NCBI GenBank assembly: GCA_017860345.1
Contig: JAFNAV010000034.1
Location: 1-35,952 of the forward strand
Source: Bacteroidota bacterium
GTDB lineage: Bacteria > Bacteroidota > Bacteroidia > Bacteroidales > Paludibacteraceae
DNA length: 35,952 nt
Reading direction: 5' to 3'
The position numbers were made by a program, and so were the translations under genes. This document shows positions 6,604 through 14,363 of this stretch, piece after piece (the first letter of the stretch is position 1; every line of letters starts with the position of its first letter). The notes beneath the pieces are model-generated. The model worked only from the letters and a program-made list of their open reading frames with translations. It was not told the origin of the DNA and did no database searches.

Positions 6604-9483
6604 ATGAAACAAAGTTGTATCAAATTTACCGTTTTATTAATTTGCCTGACTTTAGCAAAATTAAGTTTTTCAATACCTGCCACTCCTTACCCTGTAAAAG
6701 TGACTCAACCTGATGGTTCTGAACTGACAATACGCATAAAGGGCGATGAGTTTTTCCGCTACAAAACTACTCTTGATAATTATTTAATTGTCAACGATGA
6801 AGATGGTTTCTATTCTTACGCTTTGAAGAATGATGACGGAACGCTGAGAAGTTCAAAAGTCAGGGTTAGCAATATTGAAAGCAGAACCCAAGAGGAAAAA
6901 AATATTATTGCAAGCGTTCCTCAAACTATTGATTACCGTAAGATAAATGATGAACGTCGCGCATCCAAGGTAGCTGCTTTATCCACTGAAACTACTCTGA
7001 AAAAAGCATTTCCTTTGAATGGAACGCCCAAATCTCTGGTTATACTGGTTGAATTTAAAGATAAAGGATTTACTGTTTCAAATCCGAAGACGGCGTTTTC
7101 TGATTTATTGAACAAAAACGGATATAGCGACAATAATGGAACAGGCTCGGCTCGAGATTATTTCCGTAGTGCTTCAAACGGAGTTTTCGATCCTGAATTT
7201 GATGTTGTAGGCCCATTTACCTTACCTAATAATATGGCATATTATGGTGGTAATGACTCAAGTGGCGACGACACAAATCCCCGTCAGATGATTATTGACG
7301 CTTGTAATCTGGCCTCAACGCAAGGCGGTGTTGACTTTTCGAACTACGATGTTGACAACGATGGTTATGTTGACAATATTTTTGTTTATTATGCCGGCCA
7401 CAATGAAGCTGAAAATGCCTCAGCCAACACAATATGGCCACACAGATGGGTACTGGCAAATAGCAATACGGTACTGAATGGTAAAATTATTTACGATTAT
7501 GCCTGCACCTCCGAACTTAAGGGATCGTCGGGCAGCAATATGTGCGGTATTGGTACATTTTGCCATGAATTTGGTCATGTCCTTGGTTTGCCTGACTATT
7601 ACATCACTTCAGGTACAGGTACTCATTATACTCCATCGTACTGGAATATAATGGATTACGGAGCTTATCTAAATGGAGGTAAAACTCCGCCTACCTACTC
7701 TGCTTTCGACAGATTTTTTCTGGATTGGCTCACGCCCATAGAACTTAGTTCGGCAGCTAATGGTTATTTACCGGCACTAAACACCTCTAACAAAGCTTAT
7801 CTTGTAAGCCAAAACGGGAATCATAATTTGATCGGTTCCAATCCTAATCCTGTAGAGTTTTTTATGTTCGAAAACAGACAACAAACCGGCTGGGACAGCT
7901 ACTTACCCGGTCATGGCATGCTTATCACACATATTTATTACAACAAGACTAACTGGTGGTATAATACTGTAAATAATACAGCCTCGGCTATGGGTTACGA
8001 TATTGTTGAAGCCGATAATATTGCTACGGATAATTCCCTAACCGGCGACCCCTTCCCGGGAACTTCAAACGTCACTTCTTATAATCCCGTATTACGCTCG
8101 GGCGTTGACATTGGCAAGCCCATTACGTTTATTAACGAAACCACTGATGGAATCATTAAATTCAGATTTATGGGTGGTAAAGACGTACCGGTAATTATGG
8201 TTGATGGCACCTTCAATCAATTTAGCACCGAGCAGGGAACTCCTTCTGATTATCAAACTATTAAAATTAGCGGTGAAAAACTTCAAGAACCTATTTTGAT
8301 TAAATTCACGACTAACCTGAATTACGAGTTACAACAAGAAGGTGACGCCACGTGGAGCAAAAGCATTTCGCTAAATCCGGTGAACTCCATTGTAGCTTCT
8401 GTAAATGTATTTGTGCGCTACAATCCAACATCACCGTCATTCGCATCCATTCATTCCGATAAAATTACCCTGTCGAGCTATGATGCTGAATCGGTACAAC
8501 TTACCGTAAATGGTAAATCTACGCGTAAAGTTTATGTCGTACCGCCGATAGCCGCCGAAGCCACCAGTGTAACCCAGCAAGCTTTTATTGCAAACTGGGA
8601 AAAGGTACTTGACAATGACCGCGATGCTGCTGGATATTACCTCACAGTATATGGTGTTGGAAATGGTGATGCACAACAGACTGAGGGATTTGATGCGGGG
8701 CTTACTGCGCCTATGGACTGGAAAATAACTGCAACCGGAATTACCTCAACGGCAGCTTATAGCGGAAAAAGCAAACCTGCAATTCAATTCAAAAATTCTG
8801 ATGAATACATTGAAACTGAAAAATATGTCTTACCTGTTTCAGGGTTGTCGTTTTTTGCCAGATCAATGTCCGAAACAAGTGGTAAACTGGTCATTGATGC
8901 CTGGAGTGACGAGTCCAACTCCTGGACAAATGTGTACAACCTGAATGTAACAGCCTCTTTAAATGATACGATTGTATATAATTTCAACAGTTCACTGGGA
9001 TATAATAAATTTAAGCTGAGCTATGTAAAAGGAGCAGGATATCTTGCTGTAGACGACGTAAGAGCAAAGTTTGATAAAAAACTTAATCTGATTGAAAAGA
9101 ATAAATGGATTACTGAGCTTAATGATACCATCAACAATTTATTGCCCGAATATGATTATTACTACAAGTTAAGAGCCAGCGACAAAACCCTGAACTCTGA
9201 TAAATCTGTAAAGTATGAAAACATTACGGATTATTCCAATGTCGTTCAGGTAAAGACCTTGAGCGAAACTCAAAACAAATTGCTCAGAACAAAGGTTGAG
9301 AACGATGGAAGTGTAGCAGTGATTTTGCCTGATGAAACACAAACTATTTTTGTGTACAATGTAATGGGACAAAAAATCAAAGAAATTAATGGTGGAAGTA
9401 ATGTAGTGTATGTTTACGGACTTCCCAAAAATCAGATATATATTTTTAAAGCAGGTAATAAAATAGCTAAAATTGTTTATTAA
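6604..9483 (+). CDS. Secreted M6-family (immune inhibitor A-like) metalloprotease with T9SS sorting tail
   Basis: A 959-residue exported zinc protease. Residues 1-23 form a signal peptide (MKQSCIK, then a hydrophobic core ending near SFS), followed by a propeptide with the PATPYPVKVTQPDGS pattern typical of M6 precursors. The catalytic domain has the zinc motif HEFGHVLGLPD (321-331, zinc ligands His321 and His325, catalytic Glu322) and a Met-turn NIMDYG (348-353). Just before it, DVDNDGYVDN (249-258) resembles a calcium-binding DxDxDG loop. Residues ~640-860 hold fibronectin/jelly-roll (choice-of-anchor J-like) modules. The last ~65 residues, with VYNVMGQKI and YIFKAGNKIAKIVY, match type A T9SS C-terminal domains, so it is probably delivered to the cell surface or medium by the type IX system. 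It has its own promoter and terminator. Substrate unknown. Confidence 0.93.
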   Translation: MKQSCIKFTVLLICLTLAKLSFSIPATPYPVKVTQPDGSELTIRIKGDEFFRYKTTLDNYLIVNDEDGFYSYALKNDDGTLRSSKVRVSNIESRTQEEKNIIASVPQTIDYRKINDERRASKVAALSTETTLKKAFPLNGTPKSLVILVEFKDKGFTVSNPKTAFSDLLNKNGYSDNNGTGSARDYFRSASNGVFDPEFDVVGPFTLPNNMAYYGGNDSSGDDTNPRQMIIDACNLASTQGGVDFSNYDVDNDGYVDNIFVYYAGHNEAENASANTIWPHRWVLANSNTVLNGKIIYDYACTSELKGSSGSNMCGIGTFCHEFGHVLGLPDYYITSGTGTHYTPSYWNIMDYGAYLNGGKTPPTYSAFDRFFLDWLTPIELSSAANGYLPALNTSNKAYLVSQNGNHNLIGSNPNPVEFFMFENRQQTGWDSYLPGHGMLITHIYYNKTNWWYNTVNNTASAMGYDIVEADNIATDNSLTGDPFPGTSNVTSYNPVLRSGVDIGKPITFINETTDGIIKFRFMGGKDVPVIMVDGTFNQFSTEQGTPSDYQTIKISGEKLQEPILIKFTTNLNYELQQEGDATWSKSISLNPVNSIVASVNVFVRYNPTSPSFASIHSDKITLSSYDAESVQLTVNGKSTRKVYVVPPIAAEATSVTQQAFIANWEKVLDNDRDAAGYYLTVYGVGNGDAQQTEGFDAGLTAPMDWKITATGITSTAAYSGKSKPAIQFKNSDEYIETEKYVLPVSGLSFFARSMSETSGKLVIDAWSDESNSWTNVYNLNVTASLNDTIVYNFNSSLGYNKFKLSYVKGAGYLAVDDVRAKFDKKLNLIEKNKWITELNDTINNLLPEYDYYYKLRASDKTLNSDKSVKYENITDYSNVVQVKTLSETQNKLLRTKVENDGSVAVILPDETQTIFVYNVMGQKIKEINGGSNVVYVYGLPKNQIYIFKAGNKIAKIVY

Positions 9484-9510
9484 AAAGCTTTTATCTCTTT
9501 CTTACAAATC

Positions 9511-9557
9511 ACTTTCCGCCTTCGACAGTTTTATGCCGTATGGCGGAAAGTTTTTTT
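9511..9557 (+). terminator. Rho-independent terminator of the M6 protease gene
   Basis: A perfect 10-bp stem, ACTTTCCGCC (9511-9520) with GGCGGAAAGT (9542-9551), encloses a 21-nt loop and is followed by a T-tract. The ABC-F reading frame stays open back into its second arm (ATG at 9540), which argues against that upstream start. Confidence 0.85.
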
Positions 9558-9602
9558 ATTGACAACAAGATTCTTAATTATTTTTCATATAAAATTCAAG
9601 TT

Positions 9603-11243
9603 ATGTTATCAGTCGACGGATTAGCCGTAGAATTCAGTGGTAAAACACTTTTCGAAGATATTTCATTTGTAATAAACGAAAAAGACCGAATAGCCCTGAT
9701 GGGGAAAAACGGCGCAGGAAAATCAACCTTATTAAAAATCCTGGCCGGATTCAGAGAACCCACACGTGGTTCAATTTCGTACCCTAAAGAAACGGTAGTG
9801 GCATATTTGCCACAGCATTTACTTACACAAGATACCAGAACCGTTTTTGAAGAAACTGCACAGGCATTCTCGGCCATTACCGAAATGGAGGCTATGATTG
9901 AGGCTATGAACGAAGAGCTGAGTACTCGTACCGATTACGAATCGGACAGTTACATGGAACTGATTGAAAAAGTATCGGCTTTGAGTGAACAATTTTACAG
10001 TATAGAGGAAATAAACTACGATGCTGATATTGAAAAAACTCTGCTTGGACTTGGTTTTAAACGTGAAGACTTCGGGCGCATGACCTCTGAATTTAGCGGT
10101 GGTTGGCGCATGCGCATTGAACTGGCCAAAATACTGCTAAGACGCCCCGACATAATTCTGCTGGATGAGCCCACCAACCACCTGGATATTGAATCTATTC
10201 AGTGGCTTGAGGATTTCCTGATTAACTCAGCCAAAGCAGTAGTGGTAATCAGTCACGACCGAGCCTTTGTCGACAATATCACCACACGAACCATAGAGGT
10301 TACAATGGGTAGAATTTACGATTACAAGGCCAAATACTCGCATTACCTTGAACTGAGAAAAGAACGCAGAGAGCAACAACAGAAACAGTACGACGAACAA
10401 CAAAAGATGATTGCTGAAACTACTGAATTTATTGAACGTTTCAAAGGTACATATTCGAAGACTTTGCAAGTACAATCGCGCGTAAAAATGCTCGAGAAGC
10501 TCGTTATGGTTGAGGTTGACGAGGAGGATACCTCAAGATTAAGACTAAAATTTCCTCCTTCACCCCGTTCGGGAAATTATCCGGTAACTGCCGAGAATGT
10601 AGGTAAATGCTACGATGAAAAAAGAATTTTTGCCAATGCCAATTTTATGATTGAGCGGGGAGAAAAAATTGCATTTGTGGGGAAAAACGGTGAAGGAAAA
10701 TCTACGCTTGTAAAAGCTATTATGGGCGAAATTGAGCACGAAGGTGTTCTCACACTCGGTCATAATGTAAAAATAAGTTACTTTGCCCAGAACCAAGCCT
10801 CCCTTCTCGACGAAAACCTAACGGTTTTCCAAACCATAGATGATATTGCCGTAGGTGATATACGTACAAAAATTAAAGATCTGCTCGGAGCTTTCATGTT
10901 TGGCGGCGAAGAGTCACTCAAAAAAGTAAAAGTACTATCGGGAGGTGAACGAACCCGATTGGCATTGCTCAAGTTATTGCTCGAACCAGTGAACCTGCTC
11001 ATTCTTGACGAACCGACTAATCATCTAGATATGAGAACCAAAGACATCCTCAAACAGGCTCTGAACGATTTCGACGGAACATTAATCGTTGTGTCGCACG
11101 ACCGCGATTTTCTGGATGGACTTGCAACCAAAATATATGAATTTGGTAATCAGAAAGTTACCGAGCATCTGGAAGATATTTATGGATTTATTAAAAAGAA
11201 AAAACTGGAAAGTCTGAGAGATATTGAACGGTCGCAATCATAA
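9603..11243 (+). CDS. ABC-F family ATPase lacking the C-terminal coiled coil (second paralogue)
   Basis: A 546-residue ribosome-associated ATPase with tandem ABC domains: GKNGAGKS (34-41), FSGGWRMR, IILLDEPTNHLD, then GKNGEGKS, LSGGERTR and LLILDEPTNHLD. It is closely similar to the protein at 525-2465 through both domains and the linker (EQQQKQYDEQQK, QVQSRVKMLEKL), but it stops about 100 residues earlier and lacks the charged C-terminal coiled coil. The short linker suggests an EttA/Uup-like translation factor, not a resistance determinant. I chose ATG 9603 (MLSVDGLAVEF), because the ATG at 9540 lies inside the upstream terminator stem. A TTG at 9559 and TATTTTTC at 9579 form a weak promoter candidate. 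The next gene has its own promoter element. Confidence 0.94.
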   Translation: MLSVDGLAVEFSGKTLFEDISFVINEKDRIALMGKNGAGKSTLLKILAGFREPTRGSISYPKETVVAYLPQHLLTQDTRTVFEETAQAFSAITEMEAMIEAMNEELSTRTDYESDSYMELIEKVSALSEQFYSIEEINYDADIEKTLLGLGFKREDFGRMTSEFSGGWRMRIELAKILLRRPDIILLDEPTNHLDIESIQWLEDFLINSAKAVVVISHDRAFVDNITTRTIEVTMGRIYDYKAKYSHYLELRKERREQQQKQYDEQQKMIAETTEFIERFKGTYSKTLQVQSRVKMLEKLVMVEVDEEDTSRLRLKFPPSPRSGNYPVTAENVGKCYDEKRIFANANFMIERGEKIAFVGKNGEGKSTLVKAIMGEIEHEGVLTLGHNVKISYFAQNQASLLDENLTVFQTIDDIAVGDIRTKIKDLLGAFMFGGEESLKKVKVLSGGERTRLALLKLLLEPVNLLILDEPTNHLDMRTKDILKQALNDFDGTLIVVSHDRDFLDGLATKIYEFGNQKVTEHLEDIYGFIKKKKLESLRDIERSQS

Positions 11244-11326
11244 AAAAACATTGTATCAAAAGAAATTCCGGATGTGTTTTGCTTACAAATGAGTTTGAAG
11301 TGCTGTTTTTTATGAAATAAAATTCT

Positions 11327-11334
11327 TAAATTTG
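11327..11334 (+). promoter_or_regulatory. Promoter -7 element of the TPR/HTH regulator gene
   Basis: TAAATTTG is an exact TAnnTTTG, 20 bp before the ATG at 11355. This suggests independent transcription from the preceding ABC-F gene. No TTG is seen at the canonical distance. Confidence 0.5.
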
Positions 11335-11354
11335 CATTTAGTTAAATAAGTGTA

Positions 11355-12962
11355 ATGAGTAAGTTTCGCTTCAAAATCTTTATTTGTCTGATATTAAGCA
11401 TTTCTGCGCTAAGCTGCTCGGTAATGCCTGATGAACTGAAAAGTGCTGAACATTTGATGGAAAATCATCCGGATTCAGCATTGATGCTTCTTAAGCAGGT
11501 GGATAAGTACCGACTGCTTAAAAAGTCTGACAAAGCGCTATATGCGTTACTACTCAGTCAGGCATATGATAAAAATGATGTTTATATCGAATCAGACTCG
11601 CTTATTTCCATTGCTACCGAATACTATACCGACACAGAGCCTTTGAGAGCCAGTTGGGCCTGGTTTTATTTCTCGCGTTGTGCCCGCAACAGAGATGATG
11701 AAAAAACTCAGGCTCAGGCTCTGATTAAAGCGCAGGAATATGCCGAAATGACCGACAAGTACAAGCTTAGAGCTCTTATAGCTTCGGACGAAGCAGATAT
11801 GTACGAATCGCAGGGACAAAAGGACAGCGCATTAGTATTTAACAAAAAAGCGCTCCACTGGTTTCAAATAGAAAACGATCATTATAACGCATCCCTTGCT
11901 GCTATTAGTATTGGCGACCTTTGTACAAGAGTTAACCAGCTTGACAGCGCTATGAAATACCTCAGAATAGCGCAAATAGAAGCAGCGCCACTTAACAACA
12001 TAAGCATATATACCACTATCTACAAAGTTCTTGGTACTGCTTATTATTATGCAAAAGATTATAAAAATACCTTATACCACTACCACAAAGCTCCCCTTAC
12101 CGGCGACAATCATTACGATGATAACAAATGGTATTTATTGGCTTTTACGTTTGTAAAAACGCAAAGATTTGATTCTGCCAAATATTATTTAAAAAAAATC
12201 AAATCGCCTGATTCAATGTCTTCGCAGTATTATGAATTATGGGAAAGCGTATACCTGAGCCAAAACGATTACGTTAATGCCTTTAAGTCTGCAACTAAAA
12301 TTAATCAGGTAAAAGACTCTATATACAATTACAAACTCAATGAAAGCTTTGCAAGTGTAGAACGTAAATACAAATACGAACATCTGGCTCTTGAAAACAA
12401 AACACTGATTATCGAAAACAAACAGCGGGGAATTACCATACTTGTATCCTTACTTATATTAAGCCTTATTATGTTTGATTTTCTGAGCATGCGTTTCAGG
12501 AGCAAAAAAAGAGAGGTGGAAATACTGTTGCAACTAAGCGACCGTGAAAAAGCCCTGTTGGATAAAGCGAATGAGTACAATGCTTTACTTAAAAACCAAA
12601 CTAAAATGCAACAGATTCTTTTGCAAAACGTAGAGCAATATAAAACCGAATCGCTGAAAGGGAAATATGCCCTGAAAACTCAAAAAGAATCTACTGTGGT
12701 ACACAATGTACACGACGATATAATTAAGCACATCGACGGAGTATATCCCGATTTCTCGCAACGGATATTAACCGCTTACCCCCAACTCACCATGCGCGAT
12801 GTTTTTATTTGTTGTATGCTTTTAGGTGGGTTCGATACCGGCACTATTGCTACATTATTGGACGTACAATACGAATCGATGAACATACACCGCAGCCGCC
12901 TTCGCAAGAAATTAAATATCGATAGTAGTACAAATCTTATCGACTTCCTTCGTAATTTTTAG
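11355..12962 (+). CDS. Membrane-spanning TPR sensor with C-terminal LuxR-like HTH (one-component regulator)
   Basis: A 535-residue protein of a Bacteroidota-type regulator family. Residues 1-21 form an export signal ending in a possible lipobox (SALSC, Cys21). Residues ~25-330 are tetratricopeptide-like helical repeats (for example HPDSALMLLKQVDK, QLDSAMKYLRIAQ, RFDSAKYYLKKIK), predicted periplasmic. One transmembrane helix follows (~359-378, ITILVSLLILSLIMFDF), then a cytoplasmic coiled coil (~383-440). The C-terminal domain (~475-522) ends in a helix-turn-helix with the pattern TGTIATLLDVQYESMNIHRS-RLRKKLNI, as in LuxR/NarL DNA-binding domains. There is no kinase or receiver domain, so signal and response are in one chain. 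The gene next downstream on the same strand encodes a 56-residue peptide, a plausible target or ligand, which is inference only. Confidence 0.85.
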   Translation: MSKFRFKIFICLILSISALSCSVMPDELKSAEHLMENHPDSALMLLKQVDKYRLLKKSDKALYALLLSQAYDKNDVYIESDSLISIATEYYTDTEPLRASWAWFYFSRCARNRDDEKTQAQALIKAQEYAEMTDKYKLRALIASDEADMYESQGQKDSALVFNKKALHWFQIENDHYNASLAAISIGDLCTRVNQLDSAMKYLRIAQIEAAPLNNISIYTTIYKVLGTAYYYAKDYKNTLYHYHKAPLTGDNHYDDNKWYLLAFTFVKTQRFDSAKYYLKKIKSPDSMSSQYYELWESVYLSQNDYVNAFKSATKINQVKDSIYNYKLNESFASVERKYKYEHLALENKTLIIENKQRGITILVSLLILSLIMFDFLSMRFRSKKREVEILLQLSDREKALLDKANEYNALLKNQTKMQQILLQNVEQYKTESLKGKYALKTQKESTVVHNVHDDIIKHIDGVYPDFSQRILTAYPQLTMRDVFICCMLLGGFDTGTIATLLDVQYESMNIHRSRLRKKLNIDSSTNLIDFLRNF

Positions 12963-13102
12963 CCCATTTCAGAGCCATCCACATTGCCTGTTTCAACTGT
13001 GTATATACTACTTTGGATGTATACAAACATAAAATACTTATAATCAGTAAATTATATATTAACTTATAAAAAAGTGTATATATAATAAATATTGCATTTT
13101 TC

Positions 13103-13133
13103 TTGAAAAATTCATTTTAAACAATTTACTTTG
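13103..13133 (+). promoter_or_regulatory. Candidate promoter of the 56-residue peptide gene
   Basis: A TTG (13103-13105), 21 bp of spacer and TACTTTG (13127-13133) resemble the TTG-N19-21-TAnnTTTG pattern, with the -7 box one base short. Transcription would start about 25 bp before the ATG at 13165. The surrounding 12963-13164 is very AT-rich and holds two copies of GTGTATATA (near 13000 and 13075), which could be operator half-sites. The inferred binding factor, if any, is unknown. Confidence 0.4.
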
Positions 13134-13164
13134 CTTAAGTATATTATATTTATAAACTCTAAAA

Positions 13165-13335
13165 ATGTTGGATATGAAAACTACAGATTTTTTCAATTTA
13201 TCGAAAGAAGTTTTCGGTATATCTCGGTTTCAAAATTTTGAAGTTTTATCTGAAAAACCTGATGGAGATGGCTCTCCTGATCCGGGTAATGATGGACCAG
13301 ATGATCCAATTATTGTTAAGCCACCTAAGAAGTAA
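13165..13335 (+). CDS. Small acidic Pro/Asp/Gly-rich peptide (56 residues), unrecognised
   Basis: A complete ATG-to-TAA frame of 57 codons. A second ATG three codons in (13174) is an equally good start. The N-terminal half (MKTTDFFNLSKEVFGIS and on, to about residue 31) looks like an amphipathic, leader-like segment. The C-terminal half is dominated by Pro, Asp and Gly (PDGDGSPDPGNDGPDD) and ends in IIVKPPKK. There is no signal peptide, Cys or membrane span. I do not recognise the family. Supporting features are a promoter-like element 32 bp upstream, an A-rich stretch immediately before the ATG, a terminator hairpin 150 bp downstream, and the TPR/HTH regulator gene 202 bp upstream on the same strand. 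It could be a ribosomally made precursor or signalling peptide, or a small structural protein. No maturation or export gene is adjacent, so function is open. Confidence 0.6.
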   Translation: MLDMKTTDFFNLSKEVFGISRFQNFEVLSEKPDGDGSPDPGNDGPDDPIIVKPPKK

Positions 13336-13486
13336 CATTTTCCCCAATTTAAAGGGGATACTTAATATATGATATAAATTATTTGTAAATTTATCTATTT
13401 CGAAAAATTACACTGTTTTAAAATTTTGCCCGAATACTATGATTTTTTGTTTGTTTTCAATAAAGTGATAGTGAAAATGCCTGACC

Positions 13487-13532
13487 TTACCCGGTAAGCA
13501 GTTCTAACCAAACGCTTACCGGTTAACTTTTT
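13487..13532 (+). terminator. Terminator-like hairpin downstream of the peptide gene
   Basis: TTACCCGGTAAGC (13487-13499) pairs with GCTTACCGGTTAA (13514-13526) with one mismatch. It encloses a 14-nt loop and is followed by CTTTTT. It lies about 150 bp after the peptide stop, leaving a long 3' untranslated segment or room for a short RNA. Confidence 0.6.
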
Positions 13533-13586
13533 AAAACCTGTTTCAAGCTACTTAACCGAAAAGTTTTTTTGTATTTTTCCTCACCG

Positions 13587-13627
13587 AAAGCACGTTCTGA
13601 AACCTTCTGCGTTTTGGGGCGTGCTTT
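13587..13627. repeat. Inverted repeat, possible weak terminator of the convergent alaX-like gene
   Basis: AAAGCACG (13587-13594) and CGTGCTTT (13620-13627) form an 8-bp perfect stem around a 25-nt loop. Only a short T-run follows on the plus strand (CTTTTATC) and none on the minus strand, so termination would be inefficient. Confidence 0.4.
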
Positions 13628-13719
13628 TATCTTGGCATTTTTTTGAGATGGAAAAGTCTGCTGGACGAGAACGCGCGCTATCAAAGCACAAAAACGAGAT
13701 TCGAATTATTGTCATCACA

Positions 13720-14187
13720 CTACTCCGCATACAAAGTATTTTCCAGTTTAAACCTAATTCTAAGCTTACCATCATTATAATCAGAACTGATTATTTTAAA
13801 GCGTCCTATTTCTGAAGTATTATTAACATGGTCGCCTATACAGGCACAAACATCGTAATCTCCAATAGTAACCAGCCTTAAGGTATCACTAACATTATCC
13901 GGAAGCTTGCTCAAATCAACACCAACCGGTACATTATTTTTATCAACAAAAAGCACGCTTACAGGTAAATTTTGCTCAATCTGATGATTAACTGCTGATT
14001 CAATGTCGGCAATCTGCTCAAATGTCAGGTTCTCCTTTAGAAAATAATCGCACTTGCTTTTTTTACGTTCAATATGGCTGCTTTTCGACCTCTCGCACCC
14101 AAACATTCTCACCATAGTTTGATTCAGCAAATGCTCAGCTGTGTGCATTGGCGGATACTCTTTTTTATTGTGTTCGTTTAATTCCAT
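13720..14187 (-). CDS. Alanyl-tRNA editing protein, AlaX-like (minimal form)
   Basis: A 155-residue free-standing version of the alanyl-tRNA synthetase editing domain. It hydrolyses wrongly charged Ser- or Gly-tRNA(Ala) in trans. The zinc-binding residues are both present: HTAEH (His15, His19) and CxxxH in CACIGDH (Cys116, His120). The central PVGVDLSKLPD and the following LRLVTIGDYDVCACIGDHV blocks match the second-additional-domain fold of AlaRS/ThrRS editing. Its length fits the short AlaX type, which lacks the N-terminal glycine-rich and C-terminal extensions. It is monocistronic, with a -7 element 32 bp upstream. Confidence 0.9.
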   Translation of the reverse strand: MELNEHNKKEYPPMHTAEHLLNQTMVRMFGCERSKSSHIERKKSKCDYFLKENLTFEQIADIESAVNHQIEQNLPVSVLFVDKNNVPVGVDLSKLPDNVSDTLRLVTIGDYDVCACIGDHVNNTSEIGRFKIISSDYNDGKLRIRFKLENTLYAE

Positions 14188-14218
14188 TTTGTATATTTCT
14201 TTTAGTTAAATCAATAAG

Positions 14219-14226
14219 CAAAGGTA
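14219..14226 (-). promoter_or_regulatory. Promoter -7 element of the alaX-like gene
   Basis: On the minus strand the element reads TACCTTTG, an exact TAnnTTTG, 31 bp before the ATG. No -33 TTG is evident. Confidence 0.45.
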
Positions 14227-14307
14227 GCAATTATAAACTTAAAATCCGGATAGTAATGACACCGTTTTTTTTATGAGAGTGAAAACCTCATCGGCAATAT
14301 TACATAT

Positions 14308-14342
14308 AAAAAAACTTCCGGAAACTATCCGGAAGTTTTTTT
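14308..14342 (-). terminator. Rho-independent terminator of the purine permease operon
   Basis: A perfect 15-bp stem, AAAAAAACTTCCGGA (14308-14322) with TCCGGAAGTTTTTTT (14328-14342), has a 5-nt loop and lies 21 bp beyond the permease stop. The A/T ends make it functional on both strands. Confidence 0.9.
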
Positions 14343-14363
14343 GAGAACATATAATGACGTTTA

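Larger units (their letters stand above)
13336..13719. other. Intergenic region between the peptide gene and alaX-like gene
   Basis: This region is AT-rich with no convincing coding frame. It contains a small hairpin right after the peptide stop (CCCC-N8-GGGG near 13345), a terminator-like hairpin at 13487-13532 and a second inverted repeat at 13587-13627. The frames open here on either strand (13581-13815) have no recognisable protein character. Confidence 0.6.

Noticed and set aside
13581-13815. Overlapping frames on both strands near the end of the alaX-like gene
   Set aside because: No coding character; they cross an inverted repeat and the 3' part of a clear gene.
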